DNA from: a bacterium
GTDB lineage: Bacteria > SZUA-79 > Acidulodesulfobacterales > Acidulodesulfobacteraceae
Reading direction: 5' to 3'
Assembly: GCA_021794255.1 (NCBI GenBank)
Contig: JAJYRF010000072.1
Location: 1-19,158 of the forward strand
DNA length: 19,158 nt
Both the position numbers and the translations under genes were made by a program. The notes beneath the pieces are model-generated. The model saw only the letters and a program-made list of their open reading frames with translations. It was not told the origin of the DNA and searched no databases. Within the stretch, counting starts at the first letter, position 1; each line of letters starts with the position of its first letter. Below are positions 1-8,100 of the stretch, in pieces.

Positions 1-70
1 TATTTAAAATCTTTTTTATTTTATTTTATTTTATTTTAAAGGTTTTATAGTTTAATTTTATGGATATTTG

Positions 71-1003
71 ATGAAAATACTGATTACAGGCGGAGCGGGA
101 TTTATCGGCAGTCAAGTTGCCGATATGCTTATTGCAAAAAAACATGATGTTATTATTATTGATAATCTTTCAAGCGGTTATGAATATAATGTTAATCACG
201 AAGCAAAGTTAATAAAAGCAGATATTACCGATTTTGTAATAGTTGAAAAAATATTTACGGAAGAAAAACCGGAAATAATATATCATTTCGCAGCGCAGAT
301 CGATGTCAGAAAATCAGTTTCCGATCCTATATTTGACGCAAAAACGAATATTATGGCAACTTTAAATTTAATTAAACTTTCCAATGATTTTAAAGTCAAA
401 AAATTTATATTTTCATCAACAGGAGGCGCTATTTATGGAGATACCGACGATAGACCGACAAAAGAAAATCACTCAGAATGGCCGCTATCTCCTTATGGAA
501 TTGCAAAACTTGCAACCGATAAATTTTTAAATTACTATTTTGAAATTTTTGGGCTCAAATATGTATCTTTGCGTTATGGCAATGTGTACGGTCCAAGGCA
601 AAATCCTCATGGAGAAGCAGGGGTTATAGCTATATTTTTAAATAAGATGCTTAATAATGAACAGCCGATTATTAACGGAGACGGCAAACAAACCCGTGAT
701 TATGTTTATATAGAAGATGTCGTGAATTCAAATATTATTGCTTTAGAAAACTTTGATAAAGTCGGAATATATAATGTTGGAACATCATTGGAAATTAGCG
801 TAAATGATTTATTTAAAGAAATTAACAGAAATTTTGACAATAAATTTAAAGAAATACATGGTTCTGCCAAGCTCGGGGAACAAAAAACAAGCTGTTTAAG
901 CTATGAAAAGATTGAAAAAGATATGGGCTTTAAGCCAAAAACCAATTTTAGCGAAGGTATTAAAAAAACATACGAGTGGTTTAAGAAAACAAATAATAAA
1001 TAA
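71..1003 (+). CDS. NAD-dependent nucleotide-sugar epimerase (extended SDR, GalE-like)
   Basis: A 310-residue cytoplasmic enzyme of the extended short-chain dehydrogenase family, most like UDP-glucose 4-epimerases, which interconvert UDP-hexose epimers through a 4-keto intermediate with bound NAD. Seen: the Rossmann glycine motif GGAGFIG at residues 7-13, the acidic D31 that binds the adenosine ribose, HFAAQ at 72-76, the catalytic YxxxK pair Y142/K146 within SPYGIAK, and RYGNVYGPRQ at 168-177, typical of sugar-nucleotide epimerases. Length is normal for the family. I chose the ATG at 71 over the TTG at 68 because MKILITGG is the usual family start. There is no obvious Shine-Dalgarno sequence. 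The neighbours (an MFS remnant, an antiporter) do not reveal the pathway, so the exact sugar (Glc/Gal, GlcNAc, or a dehydratase) is not decidable; LPS or exopolysaccharide precursor synthesis is an inference. Confidence 0.9.
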   Translation: MKILITGGAGFIGSQVADMLIAKKHDVIIIDNLSSGYEYNVNHEAKLIKADITDFVIVEKIFTEEKPEIIYHFAAQIDVRKSVSDPIFDAKTNIMATLNLIKLSNDFKVKKFIFSSTGGAIYGDTDDRPTKENHSEWPLSPYGIAKLATDKFLNYYFEIFGLKYVSLRYGNVYGPRQNPHGEAGVIAIFLNKMLNNEQPIINGDGKQTRDYVYIEDVVNSNIIALENFDKVGIYNVGTSLEISVNDLFKEINRNFDNKFKEIHGSAKLGEQKTSCLSYEKIEKDMGFKPKTNFSEGIKKTYEWFKKTNNK

Positions 1004-1064
1004 ATACGACAAACAATTTTATAATATAAACAATAATCATAATAATTTGTAATAATGACTGCAT

Positions 1065-1523
1065 ATGAATTTAGATGAACGAAAAACAATTTCTCTCTTG
1101 AGTTTATCCCATTTTTTTTTGCCATGTTACAATACTTACATTCCCCGCAATTTTAATTCTTTTAAGGGTATTTTCTGTTTTAGTTTTAATATCGGGAATA
1201 TTCATTTTAATTTCAGGTTTTACGGGAGGTTTAATTTTATTTCTTTCTATATTGCTCTTTGCTGCATTTGATTTTTCTATAAATCCTATATCAAACCTTT
1301 TAATAAGTAGAAATGCTAAAGAATATTACAGGTCCACCGCTTACGGGATATTTTTTTCGCAGGATTTGGCATTGGCTCTATAGCTGCGCCTATAGGCGGG
1401 TTTATAGCCAGTAGTTTTAAATTAAGCGATACTTTCATATTTTATGGAATTATCGCATTGATTTCATTTGTTATATCTATTGCCATTACTAATTATAATG
1501 TTGATGAAGCCGAAACGAGTTAA
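1065..1523 (+). pseudogene. Degenerate MFS transporter (internal deletion, two frameshifts)
   Basis: Remnant of a major facilitator superfamily permease. The frame opening at ATG 1065 starts like an MFS first helix (SLLSLSHFF). After the nine-T run at 1112-1120 similarity continues in the next frame (HVTILTFPAILILL, then GFTGGLILFLS and NPISNLLISRNAKEYYRSTA). After the seven-T run at 1351-1357 it returns to the original frame with FFAGFGIGSIAAPIGGFIAS and ends at TAA 1521-1523. Dropping one T from the first run and adding one T to the second restores one reading of about 153 codons. MFS proteins are normally about 400 residues. Here TM1 runs directly into sequence resembling TM8-12, so the middle of the gene is also gone. 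The large deletion makes a real pseudogene more likely than mere sequencing error, although both frameshifts lie in homopolymers. The substrate is unknown; the start resembles fosmidomycin-resistance/sugar-type MFS members. Confidence 0.75.
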
Positions 1524-1538
1524 ATAAATATATTTTTA

Positions 1539-1547
1539 TGATATAAT
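1539..1547 (+). promoter_or_regulatory. Candidate extended -10 promoter for the antiporter gene
   Basis: TGATATAAT matches the extended -10 pattern TGnTATAAT exactly and lies 38 bases before the ATG at 1586, just after the stop of the MFS remnant. No -35 box is recognisable, as allowed for extended -10 promoters. The surrounding DNA is so AT-rich that chance matches to TATAAT are common, so this is only a candidate. Confidence 0.35.
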
Positions 1548-1585
1548 TTTAATAAATAATTATTATTATTATAAAATAAAATATT

Positions 1586-3019
1586 ATGCATGGAAGCCAC
1601 TATATAGTAATTACGGCAATAATTTTACTTTCCATTGCCTCTATCGGAGGAATTTTAACAAATTATTTGAAAATTCCTTATGCTTCAATGCTTGTATTAA
1701 TAGGTCTTGTCGTAGGCATTTTTCATATTTTTCCATATTTAAAAATAACGCCTTCTTTAATATATTATGTATTTCTTCCTATTATTATTTTTGAAGGGGC
1801 TGTTAATATTAAAATTGGTCCTTTAATAGCTAATGCTCTGCCTATAAGTATATTATCTATATTCGGAACTATTTTTTCCGCAATTTTTATAGGCGTTTTA
1901 TTTCATTTTATTTTAGATTTTCCGTTAAAACAATCTTTAATTTTCGGCGCTATTATAACCCCTACCGACCCTATTTCAATACTTGCTTTATTGAACAATA
2001 GAATAACAAAAAAACAAAATTATAATAATTACAACAATAATAATAACGATGCTAAATATATTAAAAATATAGATAATAATATAAGTGAAAATATAAGTGA
2101 AAAAAAACAAAATTATAATAATTATAATACCGATATTAATAAAAATTATGCGGTCGGTTATAATGGCGACAATAGCTTTGGCGAGGGCATTAAAACAGTT
2201 TTAGAAGGCGAAAGTTTATTTAATGACGGAATAAGCCTTGTTTTATTCGGAGTTTTTTTAGATTTAAACTTGCACAATGTAGGATTAATTTTTTTAAAAG
2301 GGGATATTTTAAATATTTTTAAATATATTTTTGGAATAATCGGAGCTTCAACATTGCAGTTTTTGTATGAAGCATTAGGAGGTTCTATATTGGGAGTTTT
2401 ACTCGGTTATTTAGTATCGTTTATATTGTCTCTTACAGTGGATTATTTAACCGAAATTATGATATCTCTTCTTTTAGCTTATGTATCTTTAATAATAGCA
2501 TATTATTTAAACATGTCTTTTATTATGGCGATTATATTTGGCGGAATAGTTCTTGTAAATTATGGGTTTAAGAAAAAAGTCTCAAATCATACATTGGAAG
2601 TTTTCCCTATTGTTATTAAATATATAACTTTTGTAATAAATTCTATTTTATTTTTAATCATAGGAATAGAAATGAATTTGTTTAAAATTTTAAATTTGTG
2701 GATTATTTCTATATTTATTATAATAATTGTAATATTATCGCGATTCATTGCGATATATTTGTTTTCGTCTGTGATAAACAAAATTCAAAATAAGTTTAAA
2801 ATATTTTCAAAAAGTATAAAATTAAATAAACGGTATAAAAGATTTCTTGTTTTTGGCGGTTTGAGAGGGGCATTGCCGATTGCTATGGCATTATCTTTAC
2901 CTTTAAATTTATATATGAGATCCACGATAATTACTTATGTTTTTATTACTGTTCTTTTTTCTCTAACAGTACAAGCAATAGTATTTGATATTTTTTCAAA
3001 AAAAGCGTTAAAAGAGTAA
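1586..3019 (+). CDS. NhaP-type Na+(K+)/H+ antiporter (CPA1 family) with Asn-rich loop insert
   Basis: A 477-residue polytopic inner-membrane protein that exchanges cytoplasmic Na+ or K+ for external H+ to control pH and salt. Family marks seen: TPTDPISILALL at 125-136, EGESLFNDG at 207-215 with the ion-binding Asn-Asp pair (N213/D214), and GGLRGALPIAMALSLP at 424-439. About a dozen hydrophobic segments span the chain, starting near residues 8-24, 33-50 and 57-76. Between the TPTDP helix and the ND helix, residues 140-198 are a hydrophilic Asn/Tyr/Lys/Glu-rich stretch absent from ordinary NhaP proteins; it falls in the loop joining the two core helices. Without it the length is normal, about 420. 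No Shine-Dalgarno sequence is visible. The soluble C-terminal domain of some NhaP proteins is absent. Whether Na+ or K+ is the substrate cannot be told. Confidence 0.9.
   Translation: MHGSHYIVITAIILLSIASIGGILTNYLKIPYASMLVLIGLVVGIFHIFPYLKITPSLIYYVFLPIIIFEGAVNIKIGPLIANALPISILSIFGTIFSAIFIGVLFHFILDFPLKQSLIFGAIITPTDPISILALLNNRITKKQNYNNYNNNNNDAKYIKNIDNNISENISEKKQNYNNYNTDINKNYAVGYNGDNSFGEGIKTVLEGESLFNDGISLVLFGVFLDLNLHNVGLIFLKGDILNIFKYIFGIIGASTLQFLYEALGGSILGVLLGYLVSFILSLTVDYLTEIMISLLLAYVSLIIAYYLNMSFIMAIIFGGIVLVNYGFKKKVSNHTLEVFPIVIKYITFVINSILFLIIGIEMNLFKILNLWIISIFIIIIVILSRFIAIYLFSSVINKIQNKFKIFSKSIKLNKRYKRFLVFGGLRGALPIAMALSLPLNLYMRSTIITYVFITVLFSLTVQAIVFDIFSKKALKE
2003..2179 (+). repeat. Asn-rich low-complexity insert with 24-bp direct repeat (antiporter loop)
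   Basis: Codons 140-198 of the antiporter are built from AAT/AAC/TAT/AAA codons. A 24-base segment at 2008-2031 recurs exactly at 2101-2124, 93 bases (31 codons) away and in frame, so the peptide KKQNYNNYN occurs twice. A smaller duplication gives ISE-N-ISE (around 2090-2101). This looks like growth by replication slippage and local duplication that keeps the frame. Confidence 0.8.
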
Positions 3020-3147
3020 GTCATTATAGACAAACATATGCGTAGAATATAAATTAACTTTATAATAAAAATAAAGTAAAATAATTAGGAGAAATAAGTC
3101 TAAGGCATTATTTAATATTTAATTTAATTTTTTGAGACAAACAAATT

Positions 3148-5052
3148 ATGAAAGATACGAAAACTTTTGAAACAGCTGGATTTCTTTTAAATAAACTTCA
3201 TTTGATACAAGATGAACAAGGTTATATAGATGAAAAATCTATAGAATTAATTGCAGATGAATTAAATATGTCAAAAGCTGAAATATATGGCACTGCGACA
3301 TATTATAAGGATTTTAAGATAAAAAATTTAACCCCTGATAACAATTTTATCAATCATAATCATAATAATAATCATAATATCCTTAGTTCCAATATTTCTG
3401 ACTACAATATTTCTAATTTTGATGTACGCAATATTAGCAGCGCAAATAATTCAGTTGCAGCTGAAAATCGCAAATTAAATAATTTAAATAATAATAATAT
3501 ATATGTAATAAATAAATCTTTAAACTTAAATTCAATTAAAATTAAATCGGATTTTGTTTTTAAAAGAATCGGCAAAATCAATCCGGATTCTTTAGATGAT
3601 TACAAAAATCAAGGCGGATTTAAAGCAATAGAAAATGTTTTATATTTAATTAAAAATAGCAATGTGATAAACGATACAAATGATATAAACGCCGTAGATG
3701 ATATAAACGGTGTAATAAATAATACAATAAATAATGCAAATTATACAATTGATGCAAATGATGCCAATAATAATAATAAAAACAATAAAAACGATAAAAA
3801 TATTATTATTAATATTTTAAAAAAATCTGGATTGAGAGGCAGAGGCGGAGCAGGTTTTCCTGTAGGCATAAAATGGGAAACAGTTTTTAACACCCGAAGT
3901 ATAGATAAATATGTCGTATGTAATGCAGATGAAGGGGATATGGGTGCTTTTATAGATAAATTGGTTATGGAAAATGACCCTTTTATGCTGATAGAGGGTA
4001 TAATTATTGCAGCAGTTGCTGTAGGAGCTAAACAAGGTTTTATTTATGTCAGGTCTGATTATCAAAATGGAATAGAAAGATTAAAAAATGCAATAAATTT
4101 ATGTTATCAGGCAGGTTATCTCGGAAATAATATATTTAATTCAGATAATATTTTTGATTTAAAGGTAATAGCGGCAGGCGGGAATTATGTTTGCGGAGAA
4201 GAAACCGCTCTTTTAGAAAGCATTGAGAATAAAAGAGGAATGGTGAGAGTTCGTCCGCCCGTTCCTGCCATTTTTGGTCTTTACGGCAAACCTACGGTTT
4301 TAAATAATGTTACTACTTTTGCTTCGGTTGCATATATTTTTGGTAATTTGGATATTAATAATTTTATTAATTTAGATAAGTTAGTTAATTTGGATAATTT
4401 AAAAATAGAACGGCTGCCGTTTCCTTTTCAATTGTCGGGGGCGGTTAAAAACGCAGGTATTTATGAGTTAAGTAATAAAATCACTTTAAAATATCTAATT
4501 TACGATATTGGCGGCGGTTCTGCAGATAAAGGAAAAAAATTAAAAGCAGCGCAAATCGGCGGTCCTCTCGGAGCTTTTTTCCCGTTGGGCGGCATATATA
4601 GCGATGAATTTTATAATCTAAAACTGGATTACGAAGATATTTCTAATAAAGGAGGTATGTTAGGGCATGGAGGAGTTGTAGTTTACGATGAATATACTTC
4701 TATGAAGGATTTACTAAAAGAAACATTAGATTTTTGCGTTGAAGAATCATGCGGAAAATGTGCTCCGTGCAGGATAGGTTCTATAAGGCTAAAAGAATTG
4801 TTCTTAAGAATTTTGAAAGAAAATATTGATAATAAAATCAAGAATAATAATAATAAAGATAATAAAGACAATAAAGTTGAAAATATCGGCGCTGCAAATG
4901 AAACTAAATCTAAGATAATAACGGATAATTTATATATAGTATATGAAATACTTGATATGATGAAAAATCTATCTCTTTGCGGCTTTGGCAGCGGCATATG
5001 TCTTCCAGTGGAAAGCCTTTTAAAATATTTCGGCGATGAAATATTGAGTTAA
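3148..5052 (+). CDS. fdsB: Formate dehydrogenase diaphorase subunit (FdsB/NuoF-like) with N-terminal NuoE helical domain
   Basis: A 634-residue cytoplasmic flavoprotein that passes electrons from the catalytic subunit encoded next to NAD+ through a [4Fe-4S] cluster and FMN. Residues 7-58 match the helical front of NuoE/FdsG (LHLIQDEQGYIDE, IYGTATYYKDF), but the thioredoxin-like [2Fe-2S] domain with its four cysteines is missing; an Asn/His-rich stretch (61-118) takes its place. NuoF sequence follows: KRIGKINPDSLDDY (139-152), the NADH/FMN loop GLRGRGGAGFP (228-238), CNADEGDMGAF (258-268), GGNYVCGEETALLES (344-358), an SLBB region, and the cluster ligands C535, C538, C541 in ESCGKCAPCRIG plus C611. 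Further low-complexity inserts lie at about 168-220 and 559-588. CNADEGD is closer to the FdsB type than to the NuoF CNADEGEPG form. An in-frame TGA at 3133-3135 excludes a longer start. It lies 130 bases upstream of the catalytic gene, same strand. NAD versus NADP is unresolved. Confidence 0.88.
   Translation: MKDTKTFETAGFLLNKLHLIQDEQGYIDEKSIELIADELNMSKAEIYGTATYYKDFKIKNLTPDNNFINHNHNNNHNILSSNISDYNISNFDVRNISSANNSVAAENRKLNNLNNNNIYVINKSLNLNSIKIKSDFVFKRIGKINPDSLDDYKNQGGFKAIENVLYLIKNSNVINDTNDINAVDDINGVINNTINNANYTIDANDANNNNKNNKNDKNIIINILKKSGLRGRGGAGFPVGIKWETVFNTRSIDKYVVCNADEGDMGAFIDKLVMENDPFMLIEGIIIAAVAVGAKQGFIYVRSDYQNGIERLKNAINLCYQAGYLGNNIFNSDNIFDLKVIAAGGNYVCGEETALLESIENKRGMVRVRPPVPAIFGLYGKPTVLNNVTTFASVAYIFGNLDINNFINLDKLVNLDNLKIERLPFPFQLSGAVKNAGIYELSNKITLKYLIYDIGGGSADKGKKLKAAQIGGPLGAFFPLGGIYSDEFYNLKLDYEDISNKGGMLGHGGVVVYDEYTSMKDLLKETLDFCVEESCGKCAPCRIGSIRLKELFLRILKENIDNKIKNNNNKDNKDNKVENIGAANETKSKIITDNLYIVYEILDMMKNLSLCGFGSGICLPVESLLKYFGDEILS
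3328..3522 (+). repeat. Asn/His-rich low-complexity linker replacing the NuoE [2Fe-2S] domain
   Basis: Codons 61-125 of the diaphorase gene are rich in AAT, AAC and CAT and encode Asn, His, Ser and Ile with no cysteine. The stretch sits exactly where the thioredoxin-like ferredoxin domain of a NuoE/FdsG protein would follow the helical domain. Confidence 0.7.
3649..3807 (+). repeat. Asn/Asp-rich low-complexity insert in the diaphorase subunit
   Basis: Codons 168-220 encode repeated NDIN, DDIN, INN and NNNNKNNKNDKN patterns just before the conserved ILKKSGLRGRGGAGFP block. Ordinary NuoF/FdsB proteins have only a few residues between GGFKAIENVL-type sequence and this block, so this is an insertion in a surface loop. 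Confidence 0.75.
4822..4911 (+). repeat. Asn/Lys/Asp-rich insert between the cluster ligands of the diaphorase subunit
   Basis: Codons 559-588 carry an AATAATAATAA-type run encoding IKNNNNKDNKDNK. The insert lengthens the spacing between the third (C541) and fourth (C611) ligand of the [4Fe-4S] cluster to 70 residues, against about 40 in ordinary NuoF. Both ligand motifs themselves are intact. Confidence 0.7.
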
Positions 5053-5182
5053 AATTAAAAAATAAATTATATAAATAAATTAATAATATATAAATATAAA
5101 TTGCATATATGTCGGTAGATAAATTATTTTAAACTTAACATTAAAAAAAAATAAAATAAAATTAAAATATATTAAATAGCAA

Positions 5183-8100
5183 ATGATATCTATTGAAGTT
5201 GACGGTCAAAAAATTATTGCCAAAGAAGGTATAACTTTGCTTGATGCAGCAGCAGGGGCAGGGATTATAATACCGTCTTTATGCGCTTCAAAAAATCTTT
5301 TGCCTTATGGGGCATGCAGAATGTGCGCTGTTGAAACGGAAGGCAAAAAAGGTTATATTTACGCTTGTTCCGCTTATGTCAGCGAAGGTATGAAAATAAA
5401 GACAATTTCCGAAAAACTTTTTTCTTTAAAACGGACATTAATAGAACTTTATCTTTCAGATCATCCTAACGATTGTTTAACCTGTCCTCAAAATCTTGAT
5501 TGCGAATTACAAAAATGGGCTTCTTATTTCGGCGTTAGAAAAATTAGATATAGAGGTAAAAGTCATTTATTGAGCAAGATTGACGAATCCAATCCTTATT
5601 TTAGATTTGACCCTTCGCGTTGCATTGTTTGCGCAAGATGCGTCAGAGCATGCAACGAAATTCAAGGTAATTTTGCTTTAACAATTGTCGGCAGAGGTTT
5701 TGATTCAGTTATAAGACCCGTCAAAAAAAGCTCTAAAAATTTAAATTTATTTAAAATTAATAAAGGCTTTATTAATCATAGTGAAATAAATAGTGCAATA
5801 AAAAGCAATGTTGATACAAATGCCGGTGGCGATAATGCCGATGACGCAGATAATTTTCTACATTCCGAATGCGTTTCTTGCGGGGCATGCGTAAAAGAGT
5901 GTCCTACCGCCGCATTGACCGAAAAAAATTTATTTAAATCTGGAAAAACTTTTTCAAAAACAAGAACAATTTGCGCATATTGCGGAGTGGGATGTTCGTT
6001 CGAGGTTCAATATAAAGGCGATAATATAATAAGAATGATCCCGAACGAAGACAGTTTGTCAAATTACGGTCATTCTTGTCTTAAAGGGCGTTTTGCATGG
6101 AGCTATGTTAAAAGCAAAGACAGGCTGACCGTTCCGCTTTTAAGAAATAATTTGAACGAAGAATTTAAAGAAGTTTCATGGGAAACGGCATATAGTTATA
6201 TTGCAAAAAAATTTAAAGAAATACAATATAAATACGGCATTAATTCAATAGGCGCAATAAGTTCGTCAAGATGCACAAATGAAGAAAATTATTTGATGCA
6301 AAAAATGGTAAGAGCCGCGTTTCAAAACAATAATATAGATACTTGCGCAAGAGTTTGCCATCAGCCGACGGGTTATGCTCTTGGAGTTGCATTTGGAGTA
6401 GGAGCAGGAACCCAGGATTTAAGCTCAATGTTTGAATCCGATTTGATTATGATTATTGGCGCAAATCCTACCGAAGCTCATCCCGTAGTAGGCGCATTTA
6501 TAAGAAAAATGGCAAGAAAAGGAGTAGATTTAATAGTAATAGATCCGCGTATAACGGAAGTTGCAAAATCTCCGCATGTAAAAGCAAAATTTCATTTAAG
6601 ATCGAGACCTGGAACGAATGTAGCTCTTTTAAACGCTTTTGCTTACACGATAATTAAAGAAGGACTTCTAAAGAAGGATTTTATAAAAGAAAAATGCGAT
6701 ATTGAAAGTTTTAATTTATGGGAATATTTTATTTTAAACGATAATAACTCTCCTGAAGCGGCTGAAGTTATAACGGGAGTTGCCGCTAAGGAAATTAAAG
6801 AAGCGGCGATGTTATACGCAAGAGCTAAAAATGCGGCTATTTTTTTCGGACTCGGCGTAACTGAACATTTGCAAGGTTCAACAGGAGTGCTTGCAATAGC
6901 TAATATTGCAATGCTTACAGGAAATATTGGGAGAAAGGGCGTCGGGGTTAGTCCTTTAAGAGGGCAGAACAATGTTCAGGGTGCTGCCGATATGGGTGCC
7001 GAACCTGCGACGCTTCCAGGGTATCGCCATATTTCAGACGATAATATAAGAAGCTTATTTGAAAATGAATGGAATGTAAAAATTGCTAAAAACCCGGGAA
7101 TGCGTTTCCCCGATATGTTAAGAAACGCTTTGGCAGGAAAATTTAAAGGACTGTATATTTTTGGAGAGGACATAGTTCAAACAGACCCTGATTCAAATCG
7201 TATAATAGAATCTTTAAAGGCAATGGATTTAGTCGTAGTTCACGATTTATTTAAAACTGTAACGTCCGAATATGCTCATGTAATACTTCCCGGTTCCTCA
7301 TTTCTTGAAAAAGATGGAACTTTTACAAATTGGGAAAGAAGAATTCAAAGAGTTAGGAAGGTTTTAGAACCTGTCGGAGGAAAACAGGATTGGCAGATTA
7401 TTGAAGATTTAAGCAGGTATTTAACAGAATACGGCGGTAAACATAAATCGGATGATTATTATAATACAAAAACAGTAGCGGAAGCGGAAGAGGAGCAGGA
7501 AGAGACGTTATTTGCCCCTTCTGTTGACAATAAGCTTGACAATAAGCGTTTAGGCAAATATAAATATAAATCAGATTATCACTACTATATGCATCCTTCT
7601 AAAATTATGGATGAAATTGCAAAACTTACGCCGTCTTTTTCATCGGTAAGTTATAAAAAATTGGATAAAAAACCTTATTCTATTCAATGGCCTTGCAATG
7701 AAAGCGTTCCGACCGGAACCGATATTTTACATAAAGACGCTTTTATCAGAGGAAAAGGAAGATTTGTTATCACTTCTTTTATAGGTTCTAAAGATTATAT
7801 TACTGCAGAATATCCTTTTATACTCACTACAGTGAGAAATTTGTTTCAATATAATTGTTCTAATAACACAAGGCGCACAGAAAATAGCGCATGGTACGAC
7901 GAAGATTATTTAGAAATAAACGAAGAAGATGCAAAAAGATTAAATATAAATAATGACGATATTGTGTTAATTGAAAGCAAAAAAGGAAAAATTACTTTAA
8001 CGGCTAAAATAAGCGGCAGAGTAATGAAAGGCATTGTTGCTACAACATTTCATTTTCCTGAATTTAAAACAAATATACTGACGAGCGATTACTCCGACTG

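Noticed and set aside
1020..1025. TATAAT upstream of the MFS remnant
   Set aside because: No -35 and no extended -10 TG; such hexamers are expected by chance in DNA this AT-rich, and the gene is broken.
2008..2124. Repeats as a CRISPR array
   Set aside because: Only two exact copies, within a coding frame, and no regular spacers. No CRISPR-like periodicity occurs elsewhere.
3085..3110. AGGAG motif upstream of the diaphorase gene as a ribosome site for an extra or longer gene
   Set aside because: It is about 55 bases before the ATG, no start codon follows at the right distance, and an in-frame TGA at 3133-3135 blocks extension of the diaphorase frame.
6344..6361. Possible selenocysteine codon at the formate dehydrogenase active site
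   Set aside because: The codon at the Mo-ligand position (6356-6358) is TGC, and the frame has no internal TGA, so this is the cysteine form.
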